Below, in pieces: positions 15,513 through 23,901 of a stretch of DNA of 42,793 nt. The stretch's first letter is position 1, and each line of letters begins with the position of its first letter. This stretch comes from Parvularcula sp964484475 (GTDB lineage: Bacteria; Pseudomonadota; Alphaproteobacteria; Caulobacterales; Parvularculaceae): positions 1-42,793 of the forward strand of contig CAZAFU010000009.1 of NCBI GenBank assembly GCA_964484475.1. Direction: 5' to 3'. The notes under the pieces are model-generated. The model ran no database searches. It was not told the DNA's origin and saw only the letters and a program-made list of their open reading frames with translations. The position numbers and the translations under genes are program-made.

Positions 15513-18362
15513 CTAGAGCAGGCCGTCCGGCAGCGCGAGCCGCAGGTCACTCGCCGGGAAAAGCGGCTCGAGTTTTGCCATGGTCTCCCTCGCCAGGGCG
15601 GCAGCTTCGGTGGCTCGGCCTTCGGCAAGGAGAAGGCGCGCGTGCTCCAGCTCGATCAGCCAGGTTCGCCAGCTATCGGGACCGAATTCGGAAAGAGCGA
15701 TGCCCAACGTGGCATCGAGCCCGGCACGAGCATCCGTCAGGTTCCCGGCGCGGCAATGGACCTGTGCCTCGGCCAGCCGCAGCGAAAGGCGGTCCTGCGC
15801 CAGTGGCGTCGGGTTGGCCTCGAACTTGCCGATAGCTTCCCCGATCGACATGACCGCATCAGTATGCCGATCGAGTTGGCTCTCAGCTTCGGCACGGATC
15901 CGGAGGAGCCTGAAGGCGCGCCGTTCAATGAACGGCCCGCCAGAACCGAGGAGTTCATTGGCTTGCCTTATAACCTCTGAGAACTGACCATTCAGCATCA
16001 GGATGCTGAGAAGGTTGGTCTGCGCGTAGGTCTGGAGCGTCGCATTCGGCACCTCCAGCCTTTCAAGGCGACGAAGAGCCTCCTCCGTACGTTTTCGGGC
16101 GCTGTCCATTCGGCCGGTATTGCGCTCGATCTCGCCGGAATAGATGAGGTAGAGGAGGGTGTCGGGATGCTCCGGACCCTGCGCCTGCTCGGCGGCCTCC
16201 GCATTCGTGCGCGCGGTTTCAGCCGCCAGAGCGAAATCCCCGGCTTCCATCAATGCAAACGCATACTCACCCAGAATGGAAAGGCTGATCGGATGGCCCG
16301 GACCGAGCGCCTCGGCCGCCCGGTCCGCCGCCTCTTCGAGGATCGGGATGGCCTCGGCATAAGCTCCGCTATAGGAGAGGCTGATCCCGAAACTTCCGAG
16401 TGCGGCGATTGTGTCGGAGTGGAGTGGGCCATTCACGTCCTCCGAAAGAGCGATGGCCGACATCTGGATCGGCTTCGACTCCTCGAAGCGATCGGTTATG
16501 CCCAAGGCGGTCGCAAGGCCCCTCGTCATACCGAGGAGTTCGGAATCCGGCAGCCTGCCGCTGGCAAGGTCCAGCGCTTCGCGGAAAATTCCGAGAGCCT
16601 CCTCTCCGCGGTCCTGATAGAGCAGGACTTCTCCGAGACCGGTCAGTACGATGGCCAATGCGGGGTCGTCCGGATCGGAATGGTCCTGCTGGATGTCGAT
16701 GGCCCGTCTCATGAGCGCCTCGGCTTCATCGAGTGTGCTGACATTGCCCTGTCGGCTGAGCGCGTAGGCGAGCTCCATCAGGCTGTCCCGGAGCTCGAAC
16801 GGCTCGGTCAGCGCCCGGTCTTCGCGCAACGTCACGGCACGCCGCAGCAGCTCCGCAGCCTGATCGTCCTTTCCGAGGCGACGGTAGCTCTGTCCGATGA
16901 CGTGCAGGAGCTCGGCCTGGACTTCGGGTTGCCCGGCGAGCTCATCGACGCGCTCTCTGCCCGTTTCGAGGAGGTCGGTGGCGGTGACGTCTTCGCCCGG
17001 AGCGGCATTGGGTGCCGCCGCCGCAAAAAGCTGCGTCAGGAAGCTCGACACTTCCTCGGACTGCTGCGCGGCGATGCGGGCCTGGTCGCGTTCATCGGCC
17101 AGGCGGCTCGTATAGAAGCTTGTCAGTCCCGCGACGATGGCGACGACGCCAGCAGCGACCCCCAGGGGGATCGCACGTCGGCGGATGAACTTCCGGGTCT
17201 TGTAGGCCCAGTCGTCGCCGCGCGCCTCGATCGGCTGCCGGTTCAGGTGACGGGCAATATCGTCGGCGAGATCGCTGGCGGTACGGTAGCGGCGCTCCGG
17301 CTCCTTTTGCAGGCATTTGAGAATGATGTTGTCGAGATCGCCCGAGAGTGTGCCCCGGAGTTGCTCGGGTCTCAGCCCACGCTGTCTGCTGAGGTCGGCC
17401 GCTGCGGTCTCGCCGGTGACCACGCTGCTTGGTTTCTTTGGATCCTCGCTGAGGATCGCGGTGCTCAACGAGTGGGCCGAGCTGTGCCCGCTGCCATAGG
17501 GCGAACGCCCGGTGAGGAGGCGGTAGAGAAGCACGCCGAGCGCATAGACATCCGTCGCGATCGAAACCGGCTCGCCCCGCACCTGCTCGGGACTTGCATA
17601 TTCGGGGGTCATCACCCGTGCGTCGACGGATGTTCTGACCATGGTCAGGTCAAGCTGGTCCTGGTCGATCAGCTTGGCGATGCCGAAGTCGAGGAGCTGC
17701 GGTGCGCCGGTCTCGTCAATGAGAATATTGCTGGGCTTGAGGTCGCGGTGAACGACGAGGTTCCTGTGCGCGAAGTCTACCGCCTCGCAGATCTCGGTGA
17801 AAAGCCTGAGGCGTTGCGCAACGGACAGCGCTTTCCGGTCACAGAAGAGGTCCACCCGCTCTCCCTCGACATAGGACATGACCAGATAGGGCAGGCCCTC
17901 GTCGGTGGTCCCCCCATCGACAAGGCGGGTGATATGCGGGTGCTGCAGGTTGGCGAGGATCTGCCGCTCCGCCCGGAAGCGTGCCGCACCTTCCTTGTCC
18001 AAGAGCTGCGCAGCCATGATCTTGAGGGCGGCGCCCTGCCTGTAGCTGTCGTCTGAGCGCTCGGCGTAGAAGACTGCACCCATGCCGCCGGCACCGATCC
18101 TGCGCCTGATTGTCCAGGGGCCGATTTTGCGACCCAGCCAGCGATCCTCTTCTTCCGCTGCGAGTGACTGTGCGGCCTGCACGATAGGCTGATGGAGCGA
18201 GGGCCCCTCGGAGCGGTCCGCGGCTATAAGGCCGCGCAGCTTGTCCGCAAGTTGAGGGTCGTCCTGCTCCACCCGTTCGATGAGCGCCTGCCGGCCCCTG
18301 TCGTCGAGGTCGACCGCTTCCGCGAAAAGCTCCATCAGGCCGGGCTTGTCGGTCTCGTTCAT
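15513..18362 (-). CDS. Membrane Ser/Thr protein kinase with TPR sensor tail
   Basis: A 949-residue Hanks-type kinase. The cytoplasmic kinase domain spans about residues 80-370: glycine loop IGAGGMGAVFYAE (89-101), catalytic Lys 114, HRDLKPSN with Asp 207, DFG at 225-227, and MTPEYASPEQ. One transmembrane helix follows (about 397-417, IPLGVAAGVVAIVAGLTSFY). A long, presumably extracytoplasmic tail of TPR-like repeats (about 440-949) is typical of bacterial kinases that sense through TPRs. The start is ATG 18362 with AGGAGA upstream; a TTG 33 nt further upstream is less likely. It begins 49 nt after the ECF sigma gene, so the two are probably one operon. The PP2C at 12291 is the likely counter-enzyme. 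Confidence 0.92.
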   Translation of the reverse strand: MNETDKPGLMELFAEAVDLDDRGRQALIERVEQDDPQLADKLRGLIAADRSEGPSLHQPIVQAAQSLAAEEEDRWLGRKIGPWTIRRRIGAGGMGAVFYAERSDDSYRQGAALKIMAAQLLDKEGAARFRAERQILANLQHPHITRLVDGGTTDEGLPYLVMSYVEGERVDLFCDRKALSVAQRLRLFTEICEAVDFAHRNLVVHRDLKPSNILIDETGAPQLLDFGIAKLIDQDQLDLTMVRTSVDARVMTPEYASPEQVRGEPVSIATDVYALGVLLYRLLTGRSPYGSGHSSAHSLSTAILSEDPKKPSSVVTGETAAADLSRQRGLRPEQLRGTLSGDLDNIILKCLQKEPERRYRTASDLADDIARHLNRQPIEARGDDWAYKTRKFIRRRAIPLGVAAGVVAIVAGLTSFYTSRLADERDQARIAAQQSEEVSSFLTQLFAAAAPNAAPGEDVTATDLLETGRERVDELAGQPEVQAELLHVIGQSYRRLGKDDQAAELLRRAVTLREDRALTEPFELRDSLMELAYALSRQGNVSTLDEAEALMRRAIDIQQDHSDPDDPALAIVLTGLGEVLLYQDRGEEALGIFREALDLASGRLPDSELLGMTRGLATALGITDRFEESKPIQMSAIALSEDVNGPLHSDTIAALGSFGISLSYSGAYAEAIPILEEAADRAAEALGPGHPISLSILGEYAFALMEAGDFALAAETARTNAEAAEQAQGPEHPDTLLYLIYSGEIERNTGRMDSARKRTEEALRRLERLEVPNATLQTYAQTNLLSILMLNGQFSEVIRQANELLGSGGPFIERRAFRLLRIRAEAESQLDRHTDAVMSIGEAIGKFEANPTPLAQDRLSLRLAEAQVHCRAGNLTDARAGLDATLGIALSEFGPDSWRTWLIELEHARLLLAEGRATEAAALARETMAKLEPLFPASDLRLALPDGLL

Positions 18363-18411
18363 GCCAGATGTCTCCTCTTCCCCCTTAGGCGACAACGGAC
18401 CGGGGTTTCGG

Positions 18412-18975
18412 TCACTCTTCGGCGTAGAGCTCGTTTTTCAGCCACGCGCGGGCGAAACGCAGGTCGCGGCCGACGGTCGATGGCGAAAGGTCAGTGACGG
18501 CGCATATCTCATCGACGGTCAGTCCACCGAAATAATGAAGCTCGATGAGTTGCGCGGGGCGGGGAAATTTCTTCTCGAGCGCGTTGAGGCTTTCGGCCAG
18601 GTCGAGCAGGCCGACTTCGCTCGGGTGGTCGGCCACCGCTTCCTCATTCAGGGTCACGGCGATCATGCCGCCGCCGCGCTTTTCCGCATTTCTGGCCTTC
18701 GCATGGTCGATCAGGATGCGGCGCATCATGCGCGCGGCGAGGGCGTAGAAGTGGCTCCGGCTCTGCCACGCGACATCGGCAGCGATCAGCCCTGCAAAGG
18801 CTTCATGCACCAGTGCTGTCGGTTGCAATGTGTGGCCGGCCCGTTCCCCTGCGAACAGACGCGCGGCACATCGCTTCATTTCATCATAGACAACCGGTGC
18901 GATCTTCTCTTCGGCGCGGCGGTTCCCGTCGGCCCAATCGTTGAGGAGACCGGTCAGCTCCTGCTCTTTCGACAA
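18412..18975 (-). CDS. ECF-type RNA polymerase sigma factor (kinase-associated group)
   Basis: A 187-residue sigma factor. The first half has the sigma-70 region 2 of the 'ECF sigma factor' Pfam group (PF07638): LQPTALVHEAFAGLIAA and ARMMRRILIDHAKARNAEKR. The second half carries region 4 with a helix-turn-helix: ALEKKFPRPAQLIELHYFGG, LTVDEICAVTDLSPSTVGRD, LRFARAWL. This subgroup is commonly encoded next to TPR-tailed Ser/Thr kinases, as here, and phosphorylation by the kinase is thought to control it in place of an anti-sigma factor. No anti-sigma gene is present. The start is TTG at 18975 with GAGGAGG upstream. Targets are unknown. Confidence 0.88.
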   Translation of the reverse strand: MSKEQELTGLLNDWADGNRRAEEKIAPVVYDEMKRCAARLFAGERAGHTLQPTALVHEAFAGLIAADVAWQSRSHFYALAARMMRRILIDHAKARNAEKRGGGMIAVTLNEEAVADHPSEVGLLDLAESLNALEKKFPRPAQLIELHYFGGLTVDEICAVTDLSPSTVGRDLRFARAWLKNELYAEE

Positions 18976-19132
18976 ATCCCCTCCTCGCCCGATCGCTGCA
19001 TTGCCAGAGACGATAGCATCTCTGCATCAACTGTAGTGGTTTATCTTCAGTACCTGCGGCGCTTTGACTGCTCATGTGGCGCCTGATCCTGCGGGTGCCG
19101 GCTCGGCCTGACATGCCAACGAGCTTGTCCCG

Positions 19133-19193
19133 ATCGTGTCCGCGAACACGATGACGGTCAGAAACCGGACGAAATCTCGACCGGTTCCCGGTC
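19133..19193 (-). repeat. Two hairpins after the potassium transporter gene
   Basis: Two perfect inverted repeats sit between the transporter stop and the sigma-factor start: GACCGG/CCGGTC (19179-19193, 3-nt loop) and ATCGTGT/ACACGAT (19133-19152, 6-nt loop). Neither is followed by a strong T-run on the minus strand, so termination is possible but not shown. Confidence 0.4.
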
Positions 19194-19197
19194 ATTT

Positions 19198-20559
19198 TCA
19201 GCCCAGGTAGATCGGGCTTGATGGATACCGGACCCGAGGAGGTGTCTTCGTCGCGAGGAAGAAGCCGAGCGTCAGCGGGCCGACCCGGCCTACGAACATG
19301 AGGAAGCAGATGACCGCCCGGCCGAGTTCGGACAGGGCGCCTGTCGCTCCCTGGCTGAGCCCGACCGTGCCGAAGGCGGAGGCCGCTTCGAACAGAAGGT
19401 CGAGGAAATCGCTGTCCTCGTTCAGAAGCAGGACGAAGAGGGCGGTCACGATGATGCCGCCGCTGATCGTCATGAGCGCCATGACCTTGAGAACCTGATC
19501 GAGGCCAATGCCGCAGCCGAAGGCGTGCAGGCGATCCTGCCGCCGGAAGAAGGCGGCGGTGGCAAGGAGCGCCACGATGAAGGTCGTGACCTTGATCCCT
19601 CCGGCGGTCGATGTCGGCCCGCCTCCGATCACCATGAGAACAAGCGTCAGCAGCGTGGTGCCGTCCCCCATCGCAGCCGTGTCCGTCGTGTTGAAGCCCG
19701 CCGTCCGCGGCGTGACGCCCTGGAACCATGCAACCCATAGCTTGTCGCCGGTGGCTTCATAGGCGCCGAGCGTGCCGGGATTGTTCCATTCCAGGACCGC
19801 GAACCCACCGACTCCGACCCCGATCAAGCCCGCCGTTCCGACCAGCATCAGCTTCGTATGCAAGCTGAACCGCCGCCATTGCCGCACGCGAAAGAGGTCC
19901 GAGAGGACCGCAAAGCCGAGACCCCCCGTGATGAAGAGGGCCGGGATGACGATATTCACCAGAGGATCGGTGGCGTAGCGGGTCAGGCTGTCGGCGTTGA
20001 GCGAGAAGCCGGCATTGTTGAACGCCGAGATCGAGTGGAAGAGCGCCTGCCAGAGACCTTCGCCGAGGCCGAACTCGGGCACCATCACGATCGCCAGGAG
20101 CGCCCAGCCCACGAGAACAGCGGCGAGAACGACCTGGAAGATGACGACGACGAGCCCGAGGAGCTTGGCGACAGAGGTCTGGCCGAGGTCTTCCTGCAAG
20201 AACAGCTTCTGAGGCAGGCCGATCGGCAGCCCGAGCGAGGAGAGGACGATGACGGCGAACGTCATCAGCCCCAACCCGCCGAGCTGGATAAGCACCGCAA
20301 TCACGGCCTGACCGAACCCGGTGAGCTGGGTGCCGGGGTCGATGACGACGAGGCCGGTCACGGTCACCGCCGATGTCGCCATGAACATGGCGTCCGACCA
20401 GGTCAGTGTGACCGGAGAAGCCACAGGCAGCTTGAGAAGGACGGCCCCCAACGCGATCAGGACGGCGTACAGGACAGCAAGGAGGGCCGGCGGCGGCAGG
20501 CCGATCGAGCGACCGAAATGGAATGCGGTGCCCGAACCGCCTGCCTGTTTCCCGGACAT
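19198..20559 (-). CDS. ktrB: Potassium uptake channel subunit (KtrB/TrkH family)
   Basis: A 453-residue integral membrane protein of the Trk/Ktr/HKT superfamily. All four pore-loop segments with the selectivity-filter Gly are visible: TSAVTVTGLVV, SISAFNNAGFSL, QGVTPRTAGFNT and ASAFGTVGLSQG. The length suits KtrB (about 450) better than TrkH (about 480). The third-pore TPRTAGFNT is typical of KtrB. The start is ATG 20559, one base after the stop of the RCK-subunit gene, so the pair is translationally coupled. It imports K+ driven by Na+ or the membrane potential and is gated by the cytoplasmic KtrA ring. Upstream text in the same frame is the KtrA gene read out of frame. Confidence 0.92.
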   Translation of the reverse strand: MSGKQAGGSGTAFHFGRSIGLPPPALLAVLYAVLIALGAVLLKLPVASPVTLTWSDAMFMATSAVTVTGLVVIDPGTQLTGFGQAVIAVLIQLGGLGLMTFAVIVLSSLGLPIGLPQKLFLQEDLGQTSVAKLLGLVVVIFQVVLAAVLVGWALLAIVMVPEFGLGEGLWQALFHSISAFNNAGFSLNADSLTRYATDPLVNIVIPALFITGGLGFAVLSDLFRVRQWRRFSLHTKLMLVGTAGLIGVGVGGFAVLEWNNPGTLGAYEATGDKLWVAWFQGVTPRTAGFNTTDTAAMGDGTTLLTLVLMVIGGGPTSTAGGIKVTTFIVALLATAAFFRRQDRLHAFGCGIGLDQVLKVMALMTISGGIIVTALFVLLLNEDSDFLDLLFEAASAFGTVGLSQGATGALSELGRAVICFLMFVGRVGPLTLGFFLATKTPPRVRYPSSPIYLG

Positions 20560-20560
20560 C

Positions 20561-21214
20561 TCAGCCCCGATCGACGAAGGCTCGCATGGCGGGCCGGCTG
20601 CCGACGAGAAGCAGGCTGTCGCCCTCGACGATTCTCTCGTTCGGATCGAAGGCGATCGGCTCGTTGCCGCGCAGGATGCCGAGGCATCGCAGGTCGTGCC
20701 GCTCACCGAACGCCACCTTGCCGAGTGTCTTGCCAACGGCGCGCCCCGGCGCCTGCACGTTGGCGAGATGCAGCTCGTCGGTGAGGCGGACGGAGCCCCG
20801 CACCAGCGGATTGTGCAGCGTCTGCGCGATGATGTCGCCGAAGCTCTCCTCCGGGCTGAGCACCCGGGCGACGCCGACGCGTTCGAGGATGCGCGCGTGG
20901 GTCGACGAAGTGGCCTTCGCCCAGACCTCCGGCACGCCGGCATCCTTTGCGTTCATCACGGCGAGCAGGTTCGCCTCGATATCGGTCGCCATGCAAACGA
21001 CGGCCACGTCGTAAGAACCGATACCCGCCTCCTCCAATGCGCGGGGTTCGCGGGCATCGGCGATGACCGCCCGCGTGAGGTCGTCCGAAAGCCGGGCCAC
21101 CGCGCTTTCATGGATGTCGACGCCGAGGACGTGGTCGCCGAAGCGTGCGAGATGCCGCGCAACGGCGCTGCCGAACGTGCCAAGCCCGATAACGGCAATG
21201 CTGCGAAATCCCAA
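20561..21214 (-). CDS. ktrA: Potassium uptake regulatory subunit (KtrA, RCK domains)
   Basis: A 217-residue cytoplasmic gating subunit. The N-terminal RCK/TrkA-N Rossmann fold has IAVIGLGTFGSAVARHL (GxGxxG), an acidic residue ending strand 2 (VLGVDIHESAV), and VAVVCMATDIEANLLAVM. The C-terminal TrkA-C domain ends LRGNEPIAFDPNERIVEGD followed by SLLLVGS. These subunits bind ATP/ADP or NAD(H) and control the channel encoded 1 nt downstream. The start chosen is TTG 21214, where an AGGA site is close and the Rossmann fold begins immediately; a TTG at 21271 would add 19 residues with no counterpart in the family. Confidence 0.9.
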   Translation of the reverse strand: MGFRSIAVIGLGTFGSAVARHLARFGDHVLGVDIHESAVARLSDDLTRAVIADAREPRALEEAGIGSYDVAVVCMATDIEANLLAVMNAKDAGVPEVWAKATSSTHARILERVGVARVLSPEESFGDIIAQTLHNPLVRGSVRLTDELHLANVQAPGRAVGKTLGKVAFGERHDLRCLGILRGNEPIAFDPNERIVEGDSLLLVGSRPAMRAFVDRG

Positions 21215-21343
21215 GATTCCTGTCCTTGAAAAAGTGCGGCCGGTCTGGACGCTTTCCGGATATGTAGACAACGTCCCGCGAGGAGCAAAAGATCGCCAAA
21301 CCCTTGGCTGCGCACGTTCGAGCCATCGGTCCGAAAGGCCGTT

Positions 21344-21718
21344 TCAGTTCACGGCCGTTTTGGTCACCGCGAACGCCTTGAGGACCGTCTCGAGCTGTTG
21401 GCCCACCAGCGGCTTCGACAGCATGGCGAAGGGCCGTATGGCCGCTTTCTCCGCCTCCGTGATTTCGTGAACGTTGCCGCTCAGGATGATCGATGGGATG
21501 TCCAGCTCCCGTCGGATGGCGAGCGCCGCCGCCTTGCCGCTGGACGGTCCGACCAGACGAAGGTCCATCAGAACGAGGTCGGGCAACGTCGCGCGGGCGG
21601 CCTTCACGGCTTCCTGTTCCGAGACCGCCGTGCCGACGATCTCATGGCCGAGCCCCTCGATGCGCATCTCCAGGTCGAGAGCGATCAGGATTTCGTCCTC
21701 TACGATCAGCACCCGCAT
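21344..21718 (-). CDS. Stand-alone response regulator receiver
   Basis: A 124-residue single receiver domain: acidic pocket VEDE (residues 6-9), phospho-acceptor Asp 52 in LVLMDLRLVG, signalling Ser 80, and Lys 102 in MLSKPL. There is no output domain, so it acts by protein contact or as a phosphate relay, as is common for partners of HisKA_2/HWE kinases in alphaproteobacteria. The start is ATG 21718, 1 nt after the kinase stop; longer frames upstream are the kinase gene out of frame. The co-translated kinase is the obvious phospho-donor. Confidence 0.92.
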   Translation of the reverse strand: MRVLIVEDEILIALDLEMRIEGLGHEIVGTAVSEQEAVKAARATLPDLVLMDLRLVGPSSGKAAALAIRRELDIPSIILSGNVHEITEAEKAAIRPFAMLSKPLVGQQLETVLKAFAVTKTAVN

Positions 21719-21719
21719 C

Positions 21720-23177
21720 TCAGCTTGCCGGGTCGGCGCGTTCTGGAACGGGGAAGCTGATCGTCGTGGTCCAGCCACCTCTGCCGCCTTCAGTGTGCAT
21801 CGACCCCTCGAGCTGACGGACGGAGCCTGTGACCAGCCGTGTCCCGAGGCCGCTTGGAAGTGTGTCCGATTCCAACGGCAACTGATCACTTCCCGTTCCG
21901 TCGTCCGCGACCGTCAGTGTCACGTTGCCGGCATCGTCACGGCGGAAACGCACCGAGACCGTACCGCCCGTATCCCCCGGAAAGGCGTGTTTGAACGCGT
22001 TTGCGACCAGCTCGTTGACGACGAGAGAGAGCGTGATCGCCTTGTTGGTCTCGATGGAGATCGGGTCGGTTGCGACCTCGATCACAACGCCACGCCGGTC
22101 CGCTCCCAGCGAGGTGGCCAGATGCTCGCAAAGCCGTTTGAGGTAGTCACCGAAGGCCACATGCCTGACATCCTCACCTTGGTAGAGTGCGGCATGGATC
22201 GCCGCCACGGCGTCGATACGATCACGCGCGGCGGCGAGCTTGTTCTTCGCCTCTTCCGTCTCGGCGGAGCCGGCCTCGAGCGAAAGGATGCTGCTGACCA
22301 TCTGCAAAGAGTTCTTCACACGGTGGTTGACCTCGCCGATCAGCAGGTCACGGTCCGCCAGCGCCTCACGCAGGCGGTTCTCGCTCTGCCTGATGTGGGT
22401 GACGTCCAGCGTCACGCCAACGATCAGGACCCCTTCCGTTTCGGGCGCCCGGATCGATTCCCCCTGGGTCGTCAGCCACCGGATCGTCCCGTCTGGCAGG
22501 ACGATGCGATAGTCCTGCTGCAGATGCGCGCCGACCGTGCGGAGCACGCGCTCCACGGCGGCTTCCACGCTCGGAAAATCATCCGGGTGAATACGGTTCA
22601 GGAAGAGCTCGAGCGCGTCGCTGGGCTCGTCCGGCGGGATGCCGAATATGGCGTCCAGCTGCGGCGATCGTACCACGGTCCCTGCTTCGGTATGGCACTC
22701 GAAATAGGCAAGTTCGGCGCCCCGCATGGACGCCCGGCGTTTCGCCTCGTGGAGTTGGTCGCCCAGGATGATCCGTGTGATATCTTCCGCTGTGTGGATG
22801 ATGTGGGTGACACGCTCCGGGTTTTCGCTGTCGCCGAAAACAGGGGAGTTCACGACGCGCCAGTACCGGACCGCGTAGCGTCCGTCCGAGTCCATGACGT
22901 CGTGCTGGCGGACCGGCATCTCCTGGGGCTGCCCGGTTGCCACCACTTTGTCGGTCGAGGCTTGCAGCTCGGCCTCGGCATCAGCGTCGGGATCGTCCGG
23001 GTTCGCCGGGAAGGCCTCGAAGACACGCTTGCCGACCAGGTCCTCGCGGTCGATGCCGAGCATCCGACAGTAAAGGCGGTTCGCGGCGACGACGGTGAGA
23101 TCGGGTTTGAACACCATCTGCGCGGTCGGCGCATTGTCGAACAGGGCTCCCATGTCGATCATGCTACCTTCGTCCAC
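21720..23177 (-). CDS. Soluble PAS-PAS sensor histidine kinase, HisKA_2/HWE type
   Basis: A 485-residue cytoplasmic sensor kinase without membrane segments. PAS 1 covers about 10-135 (FDNAPTAQMVFKPDLTVVAA) and PAS 2 about 150-265 (RIVLPDGTIRWLTTQGESI). The dimerisation box EVNHRVKNSLQMVSSIL contains phospho-acceptor His 285, in the H-R-x-K-N form that defines HisKA_2/HWE kinases. The ATPase domain has NELVANAFKHAFPG (N box), VADDGTG and GLGTRLV. The start is GTG 23177; ATG 23162 is an alternative. It is followed by its receiver partner 1 nt downstream. The signal is unknown, and no Cys for flavin adduct formation of the LOV type is seen. Confidence 0.9.
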   Translation of the reverse strand: MDEGSMIDMGALFDNAPTAQMVFKPDLTVVAANRLYCRMLGIDREDLVGKRVFEAFPANPDDPDADAEAELQASTDKVVATGQPQEMPVRQHDVMDSDGRYAVRYWRVVNSPVFGDSENPERVTHIIHTAEDITRIILGDQLHEAKRRASMRGAELAYFECHTEAGTVVRSPQLDAIFGIPPDEPSDALELFLNRIHPDDFPSVEAAVERVLRTVGAHLQQDYRIVLPDGTIRWLTTQGESIRAPETEGVLIVGVTLDVTHIRQSENRLREALADRDLLIGEVNHRVKNSLQMVSSILSLEAGSAETEEAKNKLAAARDRIDAVAAIHAALYQGEDVRHVAFGDYLKRLCEHLATSLGADRRGVVIEVATDPISIETNKAITLSLVVNELVANAFKHAFPGDTGGTVSVRFRRDDAGNVTLTVADDGTGSDQLPLESDTLPSGLGTRLVTGSVRQLEGSMHTEGGRGGWTTTISFPVPERADPAS

Positions 23178-23730
23178 GCTCTACCTCGCCGTCCGCTCGC
23201 GTTGCCCATGCGGTGGCCGTTGCCAGCAAGAGAGCATTTCTCGCGGCGACCACAACCTGAACTGCCGGTGCCCATCCGTCGTCGTTCTATGCACGATGGG
23301 GTTACGCACGTGAAGCCCTCCGTACCTGATCCCTCAAGTGGTTCGTTCGATAGGCAAATCTGCGCGAGGAGGTGAAGCGGTCCCGATGCGGTCCGAACCC
23401 CTTTTCTTCAGAGACGACCGGGAAGGGGACCTGAGGGTCGGGCGGCTACAGCGACCGGACGACCTCTCCGCAAAGTGAATTCGGCGACCCGAGGCGGTGG
23501 GCAGCAATCAAGGCCGCGACCCCGCCGTTGATGACCGAGGGGGACGAACCTCATCCGGGATCGACTGCGGAGAAGACATACCGCTCCCCTCCCATCGGGG
23601 CCTGCCTCGTCACGATCGAGGGTCCGGCCTCAGAACTGCGCTGGCGGGCGCAGGGGATGTCAGCGCTGAAGAGGAGCCTAATAGCAAAGAGCTTTCAAGC
23701 GACAGGGAGGCGTATCTCCTCCTGAACGAG
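23178..23730. other. Long intergenic region, at most a small unknown ORF
   Basis: This is the divergent control region between the PAS kinase and the TIR locus. The best small frame is 23531-23725 (+, 64 codons), containing PPIGACLVTIEGPASELRW and MSALKRSLIAKSFQATGRR. It has no clear ribosome-binding site and I do not recognise it. A 30-codon frame at 23386-23478 (+) has GAGGAGG some 12 nt upstream. Neither can be called a gene with confidence. Confidence 0.3.
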
Positions 23731-23751
23731 AACAGTTGTCAGTAAACTGTT
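23731..23751 (+). repeat. Inverted repeat upstream of the TIR gene
   Basis: A perfect 7-bp inverted repeat, AACAGTT-gtcagta-AACTGTT, sits in an A/T-richer patch about 150 nt before the TIR start. Arm length and spacing suit an operator for a dimeric regulator, but no regulator gene is adjacent. A short hairpin role is also possible. Confidence 0.4.
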
Positions 23752-23901
23752 GAGTCCGCGGCGATCCAAACGAATACCGGTAAGTTCCGACGCCTTTCTC
23801 GATCGGTCTGTTCGGGGTGCCCGCCGCGCTGTCCTGTCCACTTGGATCGTTTATAGCGTGTGTTACAGAACAGGTCTGACGAAGCGCGAAGGGATGGCGC
23901 T

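Noticed and set aside
16167..18056. 629-codon plus-strand frame inside the kinase gene
   Set aside because: The minus strand carries a complete kinase with all catalytic motifs; this frame is its shadow.
21474..23375. 633-codon plus-strand frame opposite the PAS kinase
   Set aside because: Complementary to the kinase and receiver genes; Arg/Gly/Val/Asp-rich with no domain.
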